Origin: Dyadobacter endophyticus
GTDB taxonomy: Bacteria; Bacteroidota; Bacteroidia; Cytophagales; Spirosomataceae
Reading direction: 5' to 3'
Length of the DNA stretch: 64,000 nucleotides
Assembly (NCBI RefSeq): GCF_014641595.1
Contig: NZ_BMIA01000002.1
Span: 1,488,001-1,552,000, forward strand
Under the pieces are notes generated by a model. That model did not search any database and was not told the origin of the DNA. It worked only from the letters and a program-made list of their open reading frames with translations. Positions 1-9,056 of the stretch are shown in pieces. The stretch's first letter is position 1; every line of letters begins with the position of its first letter. A program made the translations under genes and the position numbers.

Positions 1-37
1 AAGCTGGCAGCGGGGTTGGGGTTGATTTAAAATCCCA

Positions 38-90
38 CTAACCAAAGAAGCCCTGATCATTTTGTGGATGACCAGGGCTTCTTTGGTTAG
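38..90 (-). terminator. Very long hairpin after sulfatase gene
   Basis: Arms at 38-60 and 68-90 pair over 23 positions (22 Watson-Crick plus one G-U) around a 7-nt loop. The outer 18 bp, from CTAACCAAAG at 38, are perfect. The hairpin begins at the TAA stop codon (87-89) of the sulfatase gene on the minus strand. The downstream side has only a weak T tract (GGGATTTTAAATC), so it could be a terminator or a 3' mRNA-stabilising structure. Confidence 0.7.
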
Positions 91-1532
91 TTCGTCGCCA
101 AGCTACCAAACGGGAAAATTGCCGACGAAACATGCGCCCGGTTCATGATTTGGCCCAGCTCTTTGGCCTTATCGGGAAACTGGGGCGTCACATTGCTTTT
201 TTCCTGCGGGTCTTTTGAAAGATCGTAGAGCTCAACCAGCGCATCGGGATTACCTGCCGCTTTCAATCGGACCGCCTTCCAGTTGCCCTGGCGTACCGCC
301 TGCCTTCCACCTTGTTCGTGGAATTCCCAATACAAATAATCGTGCTTTTTTTGCGTCGGCTTGCCTTTGAGAGCATCTGTAAATGAAATGCCGTCGATAT
401 TACGAGGCGCCGATGCATTGGCCAGCTCAGCAAAAGTTGGCAGAATGTCCCAGAATGCCCCGATATAGTCGCTTTTCGAACCCGGCTTGATAACCGCAGG
501 CCAGCGTGCGGCAAATGGCTCTCGAATACCGCCTTCATACAAGTCACGTTTCACACCCCGGAAACCTGCACTGCTATTGAAGAATTTCGGATCGGCTCCT
601 CCTTCTATATGGGGGCCGTTATCGCTGGTGAAAATGATCAATGTATTTTTATCGAGGCCTTTTTCCTTCAATTTGCTTACTACCTGCCCTACATACAAAT
701 CCAGGCGTGCGACCATCGCTGCGAAAGTCGCGCGGGGAAACTCCTGGGATGCATAACCGCCATCGGTAGCCCTGGGACCGTAATCAGCTCCTTTGTAGGG
801 CTTTTCATCAAATTTACCCTTATAGTACCTAAAAAGGCTGTCGTCCGGCACAACCAGCTCGGCATGTGGAAGAATGTAAGGCAAAAACAAGAAGAAAGGC
901 TGCTTACCGTCCTGCGCATCCACAAAACTAAGTGCCTTTTTCTGGATCAGATCCGGTGCGTAATCCTTGTTGTGAATGAGGCCTTTGTTACCTTCCAGTG
1001 GTATTTTTTTGCTGTTGTCCCAAAGATGTTCGGGATAGTAACGGTGCGCAAGGCTCTGGCAATTGTATCCATAGAAACGATCAAAACCTTGCTTATTGGG
1101 ATCGCCCTGCGACCCGACGGGACCTAAACCCCACTTCCCGAAAGCCGCAGTCACGTACCCCGACTTTTTGAGTACTTCTGCGAGCGTGACCACGGAGTCG
1201 GCAATAGGCTGCTGCCCTTCAGGCTCAACGCCCTTATTTCCACGGATATACGTATGCCCGGTATGCTGACCCGTGAGCAGCGACGACCGCGATGGCGCGC
1301 AAACCGAAGTACCGGCATAAAACTGGTTAAAAATCATCCCTTCCCGTGCAAGACGGTCGATATTGGGCGTTTTAATAAGTACTTGTCCATTGAAACCCAC
1401 ATCGCCATAGCCGAGGTCATCGGCGAGAATGAAAACAATATTCGGGCGTGAAGGCTTAGGGGTTTGAGCTTGGGAATTTTGGTGTAAGAACGTTGTGGCA
1501 AGGAGGGAAACCAGAAAACAATACTTTTTCAT
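87..1532 (-). CDS. Exported arylsulfatase A-type sulfatase
   Basis: This 481-residue type I sulfatase should hydrolyse sulfate esters on a carbohydrate outside the cytoplasm. A signal peptide covers about residues 1-23 (ending NSQAQ). The alkaline-phosphatase-like fold starts with the metal-binding pair D38-D39 (ADDLGYGD). The formylglycine site is CAPSR with Cys78, followed by SSLLTG, so the enzyme needs a sulfatase-maturating enzyme, which is not encoded in this window. A FTSDNGPH block carries further metal ligands. It is the last gene of the SusC/SusD/sulfatase group on this strand but is separated from the others by a toxin-antitoxin pair. The exact sulfated substrate cannot be read from the sequence. 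Confidence 0.93.
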   Translation of the reverse strand: MKKYCFLVSLLATTFLHQNSQAQTPKPSRPNIVFILADDLGYGDVGFNGQVLIKTPNIDRLAREGMIFNQFYAGTSVCAPSRSSLLTGQHTGHTYIRGNKGVEPEGQQPIADSVVTLAEVLKKSGYVTAAFGKWGLGPVGSQGDPNKQGFDRFYGYNCQSLAHRYYPEHLWDNSKKIPLEGNKGLIHNKDYAPDLIQKKALSFVDAQDGKQPFFLFLPYILPHAELVVPDDSLFRYYKGKFDEKPYKGADYGPRATDGGYASQEFPRATFAAMVARLDLYVGQVVSKLKEKGLDKNTLIIFTSDNGPHIEGGADPKFFNSSAGFRGVKRDLYEGGIREPFAARWPAVIKPGSKSDYIGAFWDILPTFAELANASAPRNIDGISFTDALKGKPTQKKHDYLYWEFHEQGGRQAVRQGNWKAVRLKAAGNPDALVELYDLSKDPQEKSNVTPQFPDKAKELGQIMNRAHVSSAIFPFGSLATN

Positions 1533-1704
1533 TGGGGATTAGATTAATACACTTCAGAAAGACATTGCAACCCTTGGATTACTTGAATTTAACGCTGTAT
1601 GCGTCTTCGAAATTGGGAGAAAGCGCCTGTTTCGGCAGAGGTAATGGCAGATCTTTAAAATCCGGGAACCGGGAGCATAATAAGCAAATTGCGATGTATC
1701 TTTG

Positions 1705-1803
1705 TTTCCGATACCCTACGACAGCCCGGACGACCGGCATGAATTGACAACCACCGAAAATTCCGGCAAGTCGCGCCAGGACTGTCTCTTAGGGTATCGG
1801 AAA
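1705..1803. repeat. Inverted-repeat-bounded 99-bp element (MITE-like)
   Basis: Perfect 14-bp inverted arms TTTCCGATACCCTA (1705-1718) and TAGGGTATCGGAAA (1790-1803). They extend imperfectly inward for about 9 more bases and enclose roughly 50 bp. This lies in the 407-bp gap 1533-1939, where I see no convincing gene; open frames there look non-coding. It may be a miniature transposable element or the remnant of mobile DNA ends. It sits directly beside the toxin-antitoxin pair. Confidence 0.45.
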
Positions 1804-1939
1804 AGCAGATACGTTCTGAATATCGCCAATCGGAAGACCGATATAATCTACTTATTTGATAGACAAAGTAAAGATAAATACTTTAAACTAGCAAATGCGC
1901 CGAAAAGAATTTATTTGATTAACGGTTAACTTCCTGCAC

Positions 1940-2311
1940 CTATTTAAGCAATTTCACAGGGTACCCGTCGAATTTGCCATCGTCAGTGAGCAACCAAAAA
2001 TCCTCAACTTGGGATTGTGCAATCAACAACCTGTCAAAAGGATCTTTGTGAATTGACGGAAGCAATTGATATGCTTCTAAATGTGAGATTTTAATTTCGA
2101 TCAGATGGACCTCAGCAGGAACCAAGCGATCGATAGGATTAGGGATTGAAAGTTTCAACAAACCCGCTTTTATTGCGATTTCCCAAAGTGAACCGATACT
2201 GAAAAACAGCTCATTCTGTTTATTTTCGATCAGGTTAATATGCGCCTGACTCAGCCTGTTGTCGTCTGTTAAAAACCACAGAAGTATGTGGGTATCAAGG
2301 AGTATGTTCAT
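1940..2311 (-). CDS. PIN-domain toxin (VapC-like) of a type II toxin-antitoxin pair
   Basis: A 123-residue single-domain PIN protein, the usual length for VapC-type ribonucleases. The acidic active-site residues are visible: D6 in MNILLDTHILLW, E44 in SLWEIAIK, D90/D93 in KDPFDRLLIAQ and D110/D111 in LLTDDGKF. The family cleaves RNA (often tRNA) in a Mg-dependent way and is held inactive by the partner antitoxin. Its start overlaps the upstream antitoxin by 4 bp (ATGA), so the two are translationally coupled. The pair sits between two sulfatase genes and is probably a mobile or stabilising insertion. Confidence 0.88.
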   Translation of the reverse strand: MNILLDTHILLWFLTDDNRLSQAHINLIENKQNELFFSIGSLWEIAIKAGLLKLSIPNPIDRLVPAEVHLIEIKISHLEAYQLLPSIHKDPFDRLLIAQSQVEDFWLLTDDGKFDGYPVKLLK

Positions 2312-2556
2312 TCGAGCGCATTAAAATCCGTTAGTTCATCCGTGAAATTATCGGGAACGCGAGATATAATGCTTTTGCCTGAGCCCCTCTTCAATTCGAG
2401 TTTTGAGGCATTTGAGGATTCCTGGAACAGGTGATATGCCCATTCCAGCTTGTCCCTGACATCTTTGTCATGCAAGGCTTCTAATTGCCTTTTAAGCAAT
2501 TCGTTTTCCTTCTTCAATGCATCGAAATCTTTTTGAGAAATGACAGGAGTACCCAT
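2308..2556 (-). CDS. Antitoxin partner of the PIN toxin
   Basis: An 82-residue protein with an N-terminal coiled coil (residues about 8-30, DALKKENELLKRQLEAL) and a basic middle (ELKRGSGKSIISR). Its tail is acidic and probably unstructured, and would wrap the toxin. It is immediately upstream of, and overlaps by 4 bp, the PIN toxin gene, which is the classic antitoxin-first order. I do not recognise a named DNA-binding fold, so the role is inferred from position and size. An inverted repeat just upstream is a candidate autoregulatory operator. Confidence 0.8.
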   Translation of the reverse strand: MGTPVISQKDFDALKKENELLKRQLEALHDKDVRDKLEWAYHLFQESSNASKLELKRGSGKSIISRVPDNFTDELTDFNALE

Positions 2557-2562
2557 GGCTTT

Positions 2563-2583
2563 AATTTACATGTCAAGTAAATT
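2563..2583. promoter_or_regulatory. Candidate toxin-antitoxin operator
   Basis: Inverted arms AATTTAC (2563-2569) and GTAAATT (2577-2583) around a 7-bp spacer lie 7 bp upstream of the antitoxin start codon. Type II antitoxins usually repress their own operon at such sites. The assignment rests on position and symmetry only. Confidence 0.4.
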
Positions 2584-2611
2584 TAAAACAAGTACTCCTG
2601 AAATCCAATCC

Positions 2612-4051
2612 TTACTTCCGAACGGCACGCCCTATTTCCCGAACGTTTTTTCCTGCCTTTTGCTGCAAGTCGTCCCCCATATCGTCGCGTGCGGCATCGG
2701 CGATCTTTTCCAGTTCCGCTACAATTTCCGGGTTTTGTTCCAGCACGTCGTAACGTTCGCCCGGGTCGCGGGCCAGGTTATATAATGCCCGCGGAAATTG
2801 ATGATCCTCCGGCGCTGGGCCGGGTTGGCCGTTTTTGCCAGGAAGTGAACCTTCATATGTGCGTCCCGGGTGCGCGAAAACGAGTTTCCAGTTGCCTTTG
2901 CGAACGGCTTCGAGGCTATTTTTACGGTAATAATACAGGAAACTTTCGCGCGGCGTCTGGCTTTCGTCACCTTTGAGCAATGCTGAGAAATCGAGACCGT
3001 CGATTTTTTCTTTCGGCAATTTCGCATTGGTCAGTTTCGCGATGGTGGGCAGAACGTCGAGCGTAGAGAGGAGTTTATTGGAAACCCTTCCCGCCGGGAT
3101 CACACCCGGCCAGCGCATAATGCATGGCTCGCGTTGGCCACCTTCGAACGACGTTCCTTTTCCCTCGCGAAAACCGCCTGCAGAACCGGCGTGGTCGCCG
3201 TAGTTGAGCCATGGGCCGTTATCGCTGGTAAAGATCACGAGCGTATTGTTGTCCAATCCCTGCGCTTTCAGTTCCTTCATAATCTCCCCTACTGACCAAT
3301 CAAGTTCCATCATTACGTCACCGAAAATCCCTCTTTCGCTTTTACCACGGAATTTCGCGGATGCGGCCAGGGGCACGTGCGGGAGCGGATGCGGTACGTA
3401 GAGGAAGAAAGGCTTGTTTTTGTTTCGTTTGATAAATGAAATTGCTTTTTCGGTAATCACCGGCGTCAGTTCGCTGGCATCTTCGAGGTTTTTGATCTCC
3501 TTCACCGGCTTGTTGCCGTCGATCCAATGCAGCGGCGGATATTTGGCCCGCTCCTGCCAGGGGTGCAGCGGCCACATGTCGTGCGAATAAGGCACTCCGT
3601 AATATTCATCAAAACCTTGCTGCAAAGGCAGAAACTCCTGGTCGCTGCCCAAATGCCACTTACCGAAAATACCGGTGGCATAACCTTGCGCTTTCACAAT
3701 TTCGGCGATCGTTTCTTCCTTTGGATTAAGCCCGACCCCGGCATTCGGTCCGAATGCTCCCGAAATGCCCAGACGGTTTGGATAACAACCCGTCAGCAAT
3801 GCGGCACGGGATGCGCTACACACGGCCTGCGCGGCCATGAAGTTGGTAAAACGGGTACCCTCTTGGGCCATTTTGTCGAGATTAGGCGTTTTGTAGCCCA
3901 TTGCACCATTCACGGATAGGTCGCCGTAGCCGAGGTCGTCGATAAAAAAGAGGACGATGTTGGGTGTTTTTGCTGCTGGTTTTTCGGATTGGAAAGCCAT
4001 CAACAGACACAAGCCCATCGATACCAGCAGCAGAGAAAATATTCGAAACAT
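2612..4051 (-). CDS. Exported arylsulfatase with CSASR formylglycine motif
   Basis: A 479-residue type I sulfatase with an N-terminal hydrophobic signal (residues about 1-21). D38-D39 (FIDDLGYGD) bind Ca. The modified residue is Cys78 in AVCSASRAALLTG, which has Ala rather than the common Pro two residues after the cysteine. A TSDNGPW block supplies further metal ligands. It lies 86 bp downstream of SusD on the same strand, in the normal place for a locus enzyme, and should desulfate glycan fragments in the periplasm or at the surface. It is related to the sulfatase at 87-1532 but too different in sequence to be a recent duplicate. Confidence 0.93.
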   Translation of the reverse strand: MFRIFSLLLVSMGLCLLMAFQSEKPAAKTPNIVLFFIDDLGYGDLSVNGAMGYKTPNLDKMAQEGTRFTNFMAAQAVCSASRAALLTGCYPNRLGISGAFGPNAGVGLNPKEETIAEIVKAQGYATGIFGKWHLGSDQEFLPLQQGFDEYYGVPYSHDMWPLHPWQERAKYPPLHWIDGNKPVKEIKNLEDASELTPVITEKAISFIKRNKNKPFFLYVPHPLPHVPLAASAKFRGKSERGIFGDVMMELDWSVGEIMKELKAQGLDNNTLVIFTSDNGPWLNYGDHAGSAGGFREGKGTSFEGGQREPCIMRWPGVIPAGRVSNKLLSTLDVLPTIAKLTNAKLPKEKIDGLDFSALLKGDESQTPRESFLYYYRKNSLEAVRKGNWKLVFAHPGRTYEGSLPGKNGQPGPAPEDHQFPRALYNLARDPGERYDVLEQNPEIVAELEKIADAARDDMGDDLQQKAGKNVREIGRAVRK

Positions 4052-4080
4052 ATTTTAAGGTTGGTTTTAGGTAAATGCTG

Positions 4081-4122
4081 GCGTAGTTTGGCGCCAAGTT
4101 CCTCCTTGGTGCCAAACTGCGC
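4081..4122 (-). promoter_or_regulatory. Intergenic hairpin between susD and sulfatase gene
   Basis: Arms 4081-4098 (GCGTAGTTTGGCGCCAAG) and 4105-4122 match at 16 of 18 positions around a 6-nt loop. No good T tract follows on the minus strand, so a processing or stability element that gives higher SusCD than sulfatase expression is as likely as termination. Confidence 0.5.
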
Positions 4123-4137
4123 ATAGCTCAAAAGTAA

Positions 4138-5733
4138 TTACCAGTTCGGATTTTGTTGCAGGTTCGGGTTCAAATCGCGTTCCTTTTGCGGCATTGGCCA
4201 GAGGTAGTGACGGCTCGCATCGAAAACCCGATCGGACGATGCCGCTTGCACCGTGACGAGCTTGCCGGTATTGTCCGGATAAGTAATACCAAACACCGGC
4301 CCGTTCATAACCTGCTCCCCGATCTTCCAGCGGCGGATATCGAAGATCCGCTGGCCTTCAAATGCCAGCTCCACAGTCCGCTCCCGCCTTACGATTTCGC
4401 GCAACGCAGCCTGGGTTCCGGCCGTTACCGAAGGCTGCTTCACATCCGTACGCCCGTTTCTTACCTGGTTAATAGCCGCCAGCACGCTCGCATCAACCTG
4501 CCCGAGCTCGATTTTGGCCTCAGCATAAGTCAGCAATATTTCCGCATAACGCAGCAGGACAATGTTGATACCGCTGTTGGTCGGGTTCGCGAAATCTTCG
4601 GTATTAATGTACTTTTTAATATTAAAACCGGTTGTTGAAGCGATGTAAGTGCTACCGATCGCATCGGCCGTTCCGCTTGTCGGGCGGGGCTGGAAGGTAA
4701 TGCCGCTGGGTAATGCGTCGCCTTCGAGGAATACCGAGAATTTCAGGCGAGGATCGCGGTTCACATAGGGTTTCGCGGGATCATAGCCGCTCGAAGGATC
4801 GGTGATCTTCTTGCCTTCCAACGTTTCATAAGTATCTACCAACGCTTTGGTAGGAACATAAGTACTTTGTGCATTCTTCTGGCTGTATGGCGCGAGCAGG
4901 TTGAAAACATTGTTTTGAGAAACATCCTTCAAATACTGCTTATCGAGCAACACTTCCTTATTATTTTCAGCCGCATAGCTGTACAACTTTTCATACGAGT
5001 CATACAAACCATACACACCCAGCTTGATTACCTGGTCGGCCGCATCGGCAGCTTTCTGGTAACGTCCCGCATACAGGTTCGCACGGGCGAGCAGCCCGAG
5101 CGCGGCACCTTTGGTAAAGCGGCCCTTATCGGCAGCGCCATAGGTGGTGGGCAGCAATGCAGCTGCTTCCGTCAATTCCTTTTCCACAAAATCCCATACT
5201 TCCTCCGCCGGCGTATTGGTGAGCGCGCGGCCTTCGTCGATGCTGATCGACGAGATAACCAGCGGTACCGGGCCAAACAATCCGGCCAGTTTCAGGTAAT
5301 GATATGCCCGCAATGCCTTCGCTTCGCCTTTCAACTGGTTGATCAGTGCGGTGTTGGTACTTGGCACTTTATCGACGTTTTCCAGGAAATAATTCACACC
5401 GCGAATGCCGCGGTATGCCCTTTTCCATTCATCATAAATCACGGAACTTGTCGCATCGTAGCTTCCCGCTTCGATGTAGGCGGCCACATTAAAGCTCTGG
5501 TTGGTATGCCCAAGGTCGGTAATACCATCCCAGGTTACGGCTGTCGTGCTGTCGAGGTCGGTGTAGAGCGAGTTAACGGCCAGTTTGGCGTCACTTTCGG
5601 TTTTCCAGAACAAATCTTCGGAAAGGCGATCGTTGGGAACGGTTTCGAGCAGGCCCGAATCGCAGGAGGCCAGGCCCAGTATCAGAGCGGCGATACCCGC
5701 GTAAATGGTATGTTTGAATGTATTTGTTTTCAT
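4138..5733 (-). CDS. SusD/RagB family glycan-binding lipoprotein
   Basis: A 531-residue surface lipoprotein. The signal peptide ends in LASC with Cys24 as the lipidated residue. The N-terminal SusD-like region (LLETVPNDRLSEDLFW, then TPR-like helices such as ALRAYHYLKLAGLFGPVPLV) and the C-terminal RagB region (ERTVELAFEGQRIFDIRRW) are both plain. It ends in the typical LNPNLQQNPNW tail. SusD proteins cap the SusC channel and bind the glycan. It is 13 bp downstream of the susC gene in one operon. The ligand is unknown but the adjacent sulfatases imply a sulfated glycan. Confidence 0.96.
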   Translation of the reverse strand: MKTNTFKHTIYAGIAALILGLASCDSGLLETVPNDRLSEDLFWKTESDAKLAVNSLYTDLDSTTAVTWDGITDLGHTNQSFNVAAYIEAGSYDATSSVIYDEWKRAYRGIRGVNYFLENVDKVPSTNTALINQLKGEAKALRAYHYLKLAGLFGPVPLVISSISIDEGRALTNTPAEEVWDFVEKELTEAAALLPTTYGAADKGRFTKGAALGLLARANLYAGRYQKAADAADQVIKLGVYGLYDSYEKLYSYAAENNKEVLLDKQYLKDVSQNNVFNLLAPYSQKNAQSTYVPTKALVDTYETLEGKKITDPSSGYDPAKPYVNRDPRLKFSVFLEGDALPSGITFQPRPTSGTADAIGSTYIASTTGFNIKKYINTEDFANPTNSGINIVLLRYAEILLTYAEAKIELGQVDASVLAAINQVRNGRTDVKQPSVTAGTQAALREIVRRERTVELAFEGQRIFDIRRWKIGEQVMNGPVFGITYPDNTGKLVTVQAASSDRVFDASRHYLWPMPQKERDLNPNLQQNPNW

Positions 5734-5746
5734 AAAATCAATGCGG

Positions 5747-8700
5747 TCAGAATGAGAGGTTCAACCCAAATGTGTACAAGGCGGTCTGCGGGAAATACAC
5801 GGCGCGGCCGGATGGCACTTCGGGGTCGAGGTTCCAGTCATTTAGTTTCGAAAATGTAAGCAGGTTAGTAGCGGAAGTGTAAACACGAATGCGGCTCACA
5901 TGCAGTTTGCTCACGATCTCGGACGGAATGTTGTAGGCCAGCTGCACGTTTTTGAGACGCAGGTAAGAGCCGTCAATTACCAAACGGTCGGAAGTAGCCA
6001 CATTGCGGAGGTCGAATTTGGTTGGGCGAGGGAAGCGTGCGCCGGTATTTTCCGGCGTCCAGTAATTGTTGGTGTATATCTCGTGGGTAAAACCTTCCTG
6101 GTTACCCATCTCTGCCAACGCACCCGCCAGACGCGCATCTACCTTCGCAGCACCCTGGAAGAGAATGCTCAGATCGAAACCTTTGTAGGAGAAATCACTA
6201 TTCAAACCGAATGTGTATTTCGGGAACGAGTTACCGATTACGGTCATATCGTCGGCGTTGATCTTGCCGTCCCCGTTACGATCCACATATTTCACGTCGC
6301 CCGGCTTGGTATTGGCCGCGTAGGTAGCTTTGTATTCGGTGATTTCCTGCTGGGTCTGGAACAAACCGTCGGTCTGATAACCCCAGAGCGTATTGATCGG
6401 CAGCCCTTTGGCAATGATGTAACGCGGGTCGATGTCGGAGCCGGTAATGTATGGGCCGGTGCCTTTCAGATCTGTGACTTTGTTTTCGTTAATACTCAGG
6501 TTCCCGCCGAGCGTATAGCGGAAACCCGAAGTACTCGCTGCACCACGATAGTTGAGGCTGAACTCCCAACCCTTATTTTCCACCGATCCCGCATTCTGAG
6601 GGGGCGCTTTCAAACCGATGGTCGCGGGAATGTCGAGGTTCAGGAGAATGTCGTCGGTGAGCTTGCGGTAGTAGTCGGCAGTGAATGTGAGGCGTTTGTT
6701 GAGGAAAGTCGCGTCGATACCCAGGTCAAGCTGCGTAGTCGACTCCCAGCCGAGGCCGGTGTTGGCCAATGTAGTCGGACGGTAACCTTGCACCGGCGTG
6801 CCGCCGAAGCTGTATCCGAGGGCCGTCAATGCGGAGTAGTAGCTGTACAGATCCACCGACTGGTTTCCGGTAATGCCCCACGAACCGCGCAGTTTCAGGT
6901 CATTGACAGTTTTTTCAAGTCCCTCCCAGAAATTTTCCTTCGAAATACGCCATCCTGCCGAGAACGAAGGAAAAAAACTATACTGTTTCGACCCGGTAAA
7001 TTTGGAAGAACCATCGTAGCGACCATTCGCTTCGAAAAGGTATTTCTCTTTATAATCATAATTAACCCGGCCGAAATAAGAGCGCAGTCCATATTCGGCA
7101 TCGTTACCTGTATTGCTTTTGGTGCCATCATTCGCTCCCTGGCCTATCGACCCGATATCATTATTATAGAACCGCTCGCGGTAAGCCGAAAGGAAAGTCT
7201 GCGTATTACCGATCTGCGAGTAACCCACCAATGCTTTCAAACCGTGATCGCCGAAGCTTTTTTCATAGGTAAGCAAGTTGTTGATCGTGTATTCCCGCAG
7301 CGTATTGCGAACCTCCGTAAGTGAGTTAATGGCTACGGTTTTGGTAATGTTGGTATTCTTGTCGGTGTTGGTGTAGGCATTGGTGTAGTTTTTCTGGTTC
7401 GTAAATGTGCCCCGACCAGCGATTTGGGTAGAGAATGTCAAACCTTCCGCAATATCAAATTCTGCTTTGACATAACCTGCCAGGTAATCCGTCACCTGCC
7501 GCGACTGGCCGCCTATTTCGTTAAACATCAAAGGATTGTTACCTTGCGTGCTCAAACCGTAAGTGCCATCCGCATATTTGGGTACTGCCCATAAGGTGCC
7601 GTGGAAGAAGTTATTCAAAGGTTGCGGGGGATTAGGGCCGGAGTTGTTCACGGTCGGGTTCAATGCGCGTGCATAGCGGTAGTTAATGTCGCCACTCACG
7701 CGCAAACGTTTCGAAACATTATAATCCGTATTCAAGCGGAATTCACCGATTTTATTAGAATAACCCGCAATGACACCCTGCTGATCCTGAAACCGGGCGC
7801 TTAGCCGCGTGCGAATCACGTCTGTCCCGCCTGCTACGGAAATCGTATGGTTCTGCTGAGGTGCCGAGCGGAGCATCGTTTCGAACCAGGTATTGGGCAT
7901 CGGGTACTTTTCGCGGTCGGTTGCATTGACATACGCCTGAATGGATTGCTCCGTAAAACGCGCCGGAACTGCCAGGCCCGCATTGGTGTATGCAGCCACC
8001 TGCTCGCGCATGTAAGCCTCGATTCCCATCATTTTAGGCACATTATTCGATTTCTGGATCGCATAATACCCGTGGTAATCCACCTGTACTTTTCCGCCTT
8101 TGGCACGCTTCGTGGTGACGAGAATAACCCCGTTCGTCGCGCGTGAACCGTAAATGGCAGTCGAAGAAGCATCTTTCAAAACCGAAACCGATTCGATATC
8201 GTCCGGGTTAATATCGCTCAGGCGTTGCTCGATACCGTCGACGATCACCAATGCATCGTTCTTCCCCAAATCATAACCACTGGTGCTGCTGCCGTTGATA
8301 TTGAATGTGGTGATCCCCCGCACACGGATATTGGTATTCGACTTGCCAGGCGATCCGCCCTGGTCGAGCACGGTTACGCCGGGCATAAGCCCTTGGAGCG
8401 ACTGCTGGATATTCGATGCGGGCCGTTTGGTAATTGCCTCGCCGCTGATCTGCGACACGGAGTTAGTGAGCGCATTCCGTTTTTGCGTACCGTAGCCTAC
8501 CACCACTACTTCCTCCAACTGCTTTGTGTCAGCAGCCAGCTTGATATCGATCGCAGTTCGGCCATTCACCGCCACTTCCTGGGTAACGTACCCGATCCCG
8601 GAGAAAACCAGGATCCCGCCGGACGGCGCATTGATCTCAAACTTACCGTCAGCGTCGGTCGAGGTGCCGGTAAGCGTGTTTTTAACCACAATATTGACGC

Positions 8701-8845
8701 CAGGCAGCGAACCATTGTCGGCGGCGGACGTAACGGTGCCCTTCACGGCGATGTTCTGGGCGAAGGCGCTGAGCCCAAAGAGCAGCAAGGCCACAAGTAG
8801 CCGGCCTCTGCTCAGGAGAGAGTTTCTGGATAGATTTTGGAACAT
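5747..8845 (-). CDS. SusC/RagA TonB-dependent outer-membrane transporter
   Basis: A 1032-residue transporter. Signal peptide about residues 1-29 (LLFGLSAFAQ), then a carboxypeptidase-regulatory-like beta domain (about 30-115). Next come a TonB-box region (EEVVVVGYGTQKR), a plug domain with the RagA signature (LQQSLQGLMPGVTVLDQGG and ALVIVDGIEQ), and a long beta barrel ending in the aromatic YTFGLNLSF. It imports oligosaccharides with energy from TonB-ExbBD. It is the first gene of the operon SusC-SusD-sulfatase. No SusR-type, ECF/anti-sigma or hybrid two-component regulator sits beside it. Confidence 0.96.
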   Translation of the reverse strand: MFQNLSRNSLLSRGRLLVALLLFGLSAFAQNIAVKGTVTSAADNGSLPGVNIVVKNTLTGTSTDADGKFEINAPSGGILVFSGIGYVTQEVAVNGRTAIDIKLAADTKQLEEVVVVGYGTQKRNALTNSVSQISGEAITKRPASNIQQSLQGLMPGVTVLDQGGSPGKSNTNIRVRGITTFNINGSSTSGYDLGKNDALVIVDGIEQRLSDINPDDIESVSVLKDASSTAIYGSRATNGVILVTTKRAKGGKVQVDYHGYYAIQKSNNVPKMMGIEAYMREQVAAYTNAGLAVPARFTEQSIQAYVNATDREKYPMPNTWFETMLRSAPQQNHTISVAGGTDVIRTRLSARFQDQQGVIAGYSNKIGEFRLNTDYNVSKRLRVSGDINYRYARALNPTVNNSGPNPPQPLNNFFHGTLWAVPKYADGTYGLSTQGNNPLMFNEIGGQSRQVTDYLAGYVKAEFDIAEGLTFSTQIAGRGTFTNQKNYTNAYTNTDKNTNITKTVAINSLTEVRNTLREYTINNLLTYEKSFGDHGLKALVGYSQIGNTQTFLSAYRERFYNNDIGSIGQGANDGTKSNTGNDAEYGLRSYFGRVNYDYKEKYLFEANGRYDGSSKFTGSKQYSFFPSFSAGWRISKENFWEGLEKTVNDLKLRGSWGITGNQSVDLYSYYSALTALGYSFGGTPVQGYRPTTLANTGLGWESTTQLDLGIDATFLNKRLTFTADYYRKLTDDILLNLDIPATIGLKAPPQNAGSVENKGWEFSLNYRGAASTSGFRYTLGGNLSINENKVTDLKGTGPYITGSDIDPRYIIAKGLPINTLWGYQTDGLFQTQQEITEYKATYAANTKPGDVKYVDRNGDGKINADDMTVIGNSFPKYTFGLNSDFSYKGFDLSILFQGAAKVDARLAGALAEMGNQEGFTHEIYTNNYWTPENTGARFPRPTKFDLRNVATSDRLVIDGSYLRLKNVQLAYNIPSEIVSKLHVSRIRVYTSATNLLTFSKLNDWNLDPEVPSGRAVYFPQTALYTFGLNLSF

Positions 8846-9056
8846 AGTAATTAGTAAAATGGCGCCGGAGTCTGGCAGCGGAATTGGTGGTTGTAAATGG
8901 GTTTAGAATAAACTATAAATCCTATTAAATATATAGGCAAAGTAAAATACAGAATCAGCAGCAAGCAACTTGTGTTTACTTATTCTGCACAAATCGGACG
9001 ATTTTTAAGGATTACTGCTACTTGTTATGTAAAAAATACAAGATGGCCGATTTTAC

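Noticed and set aside
1697..1704. TATCTTTG promoter -7 element on the plus strand
   Set aside because: No TTG lies at the right distance upstream and no credible gene lies downstream.
1702..1929. 75-codon frame in the gap next to the toxin gene
   Set aside because: It starts in one arm of the inverted-repeat element, overlaps no conserved motif, and its composition is not protein-like enough.
5900..7324. 474-codon open frame on the plus strand
   Set aside because: It lies wholly antisense to the SusC gene and has shadow-type composition.
8880..8990. Promoter for the first susC gene
   Set aside because: TACTTTG-like sequences are present on the minus strand, but none fits the TAnnTTTG spacing well enough to place a promoter.
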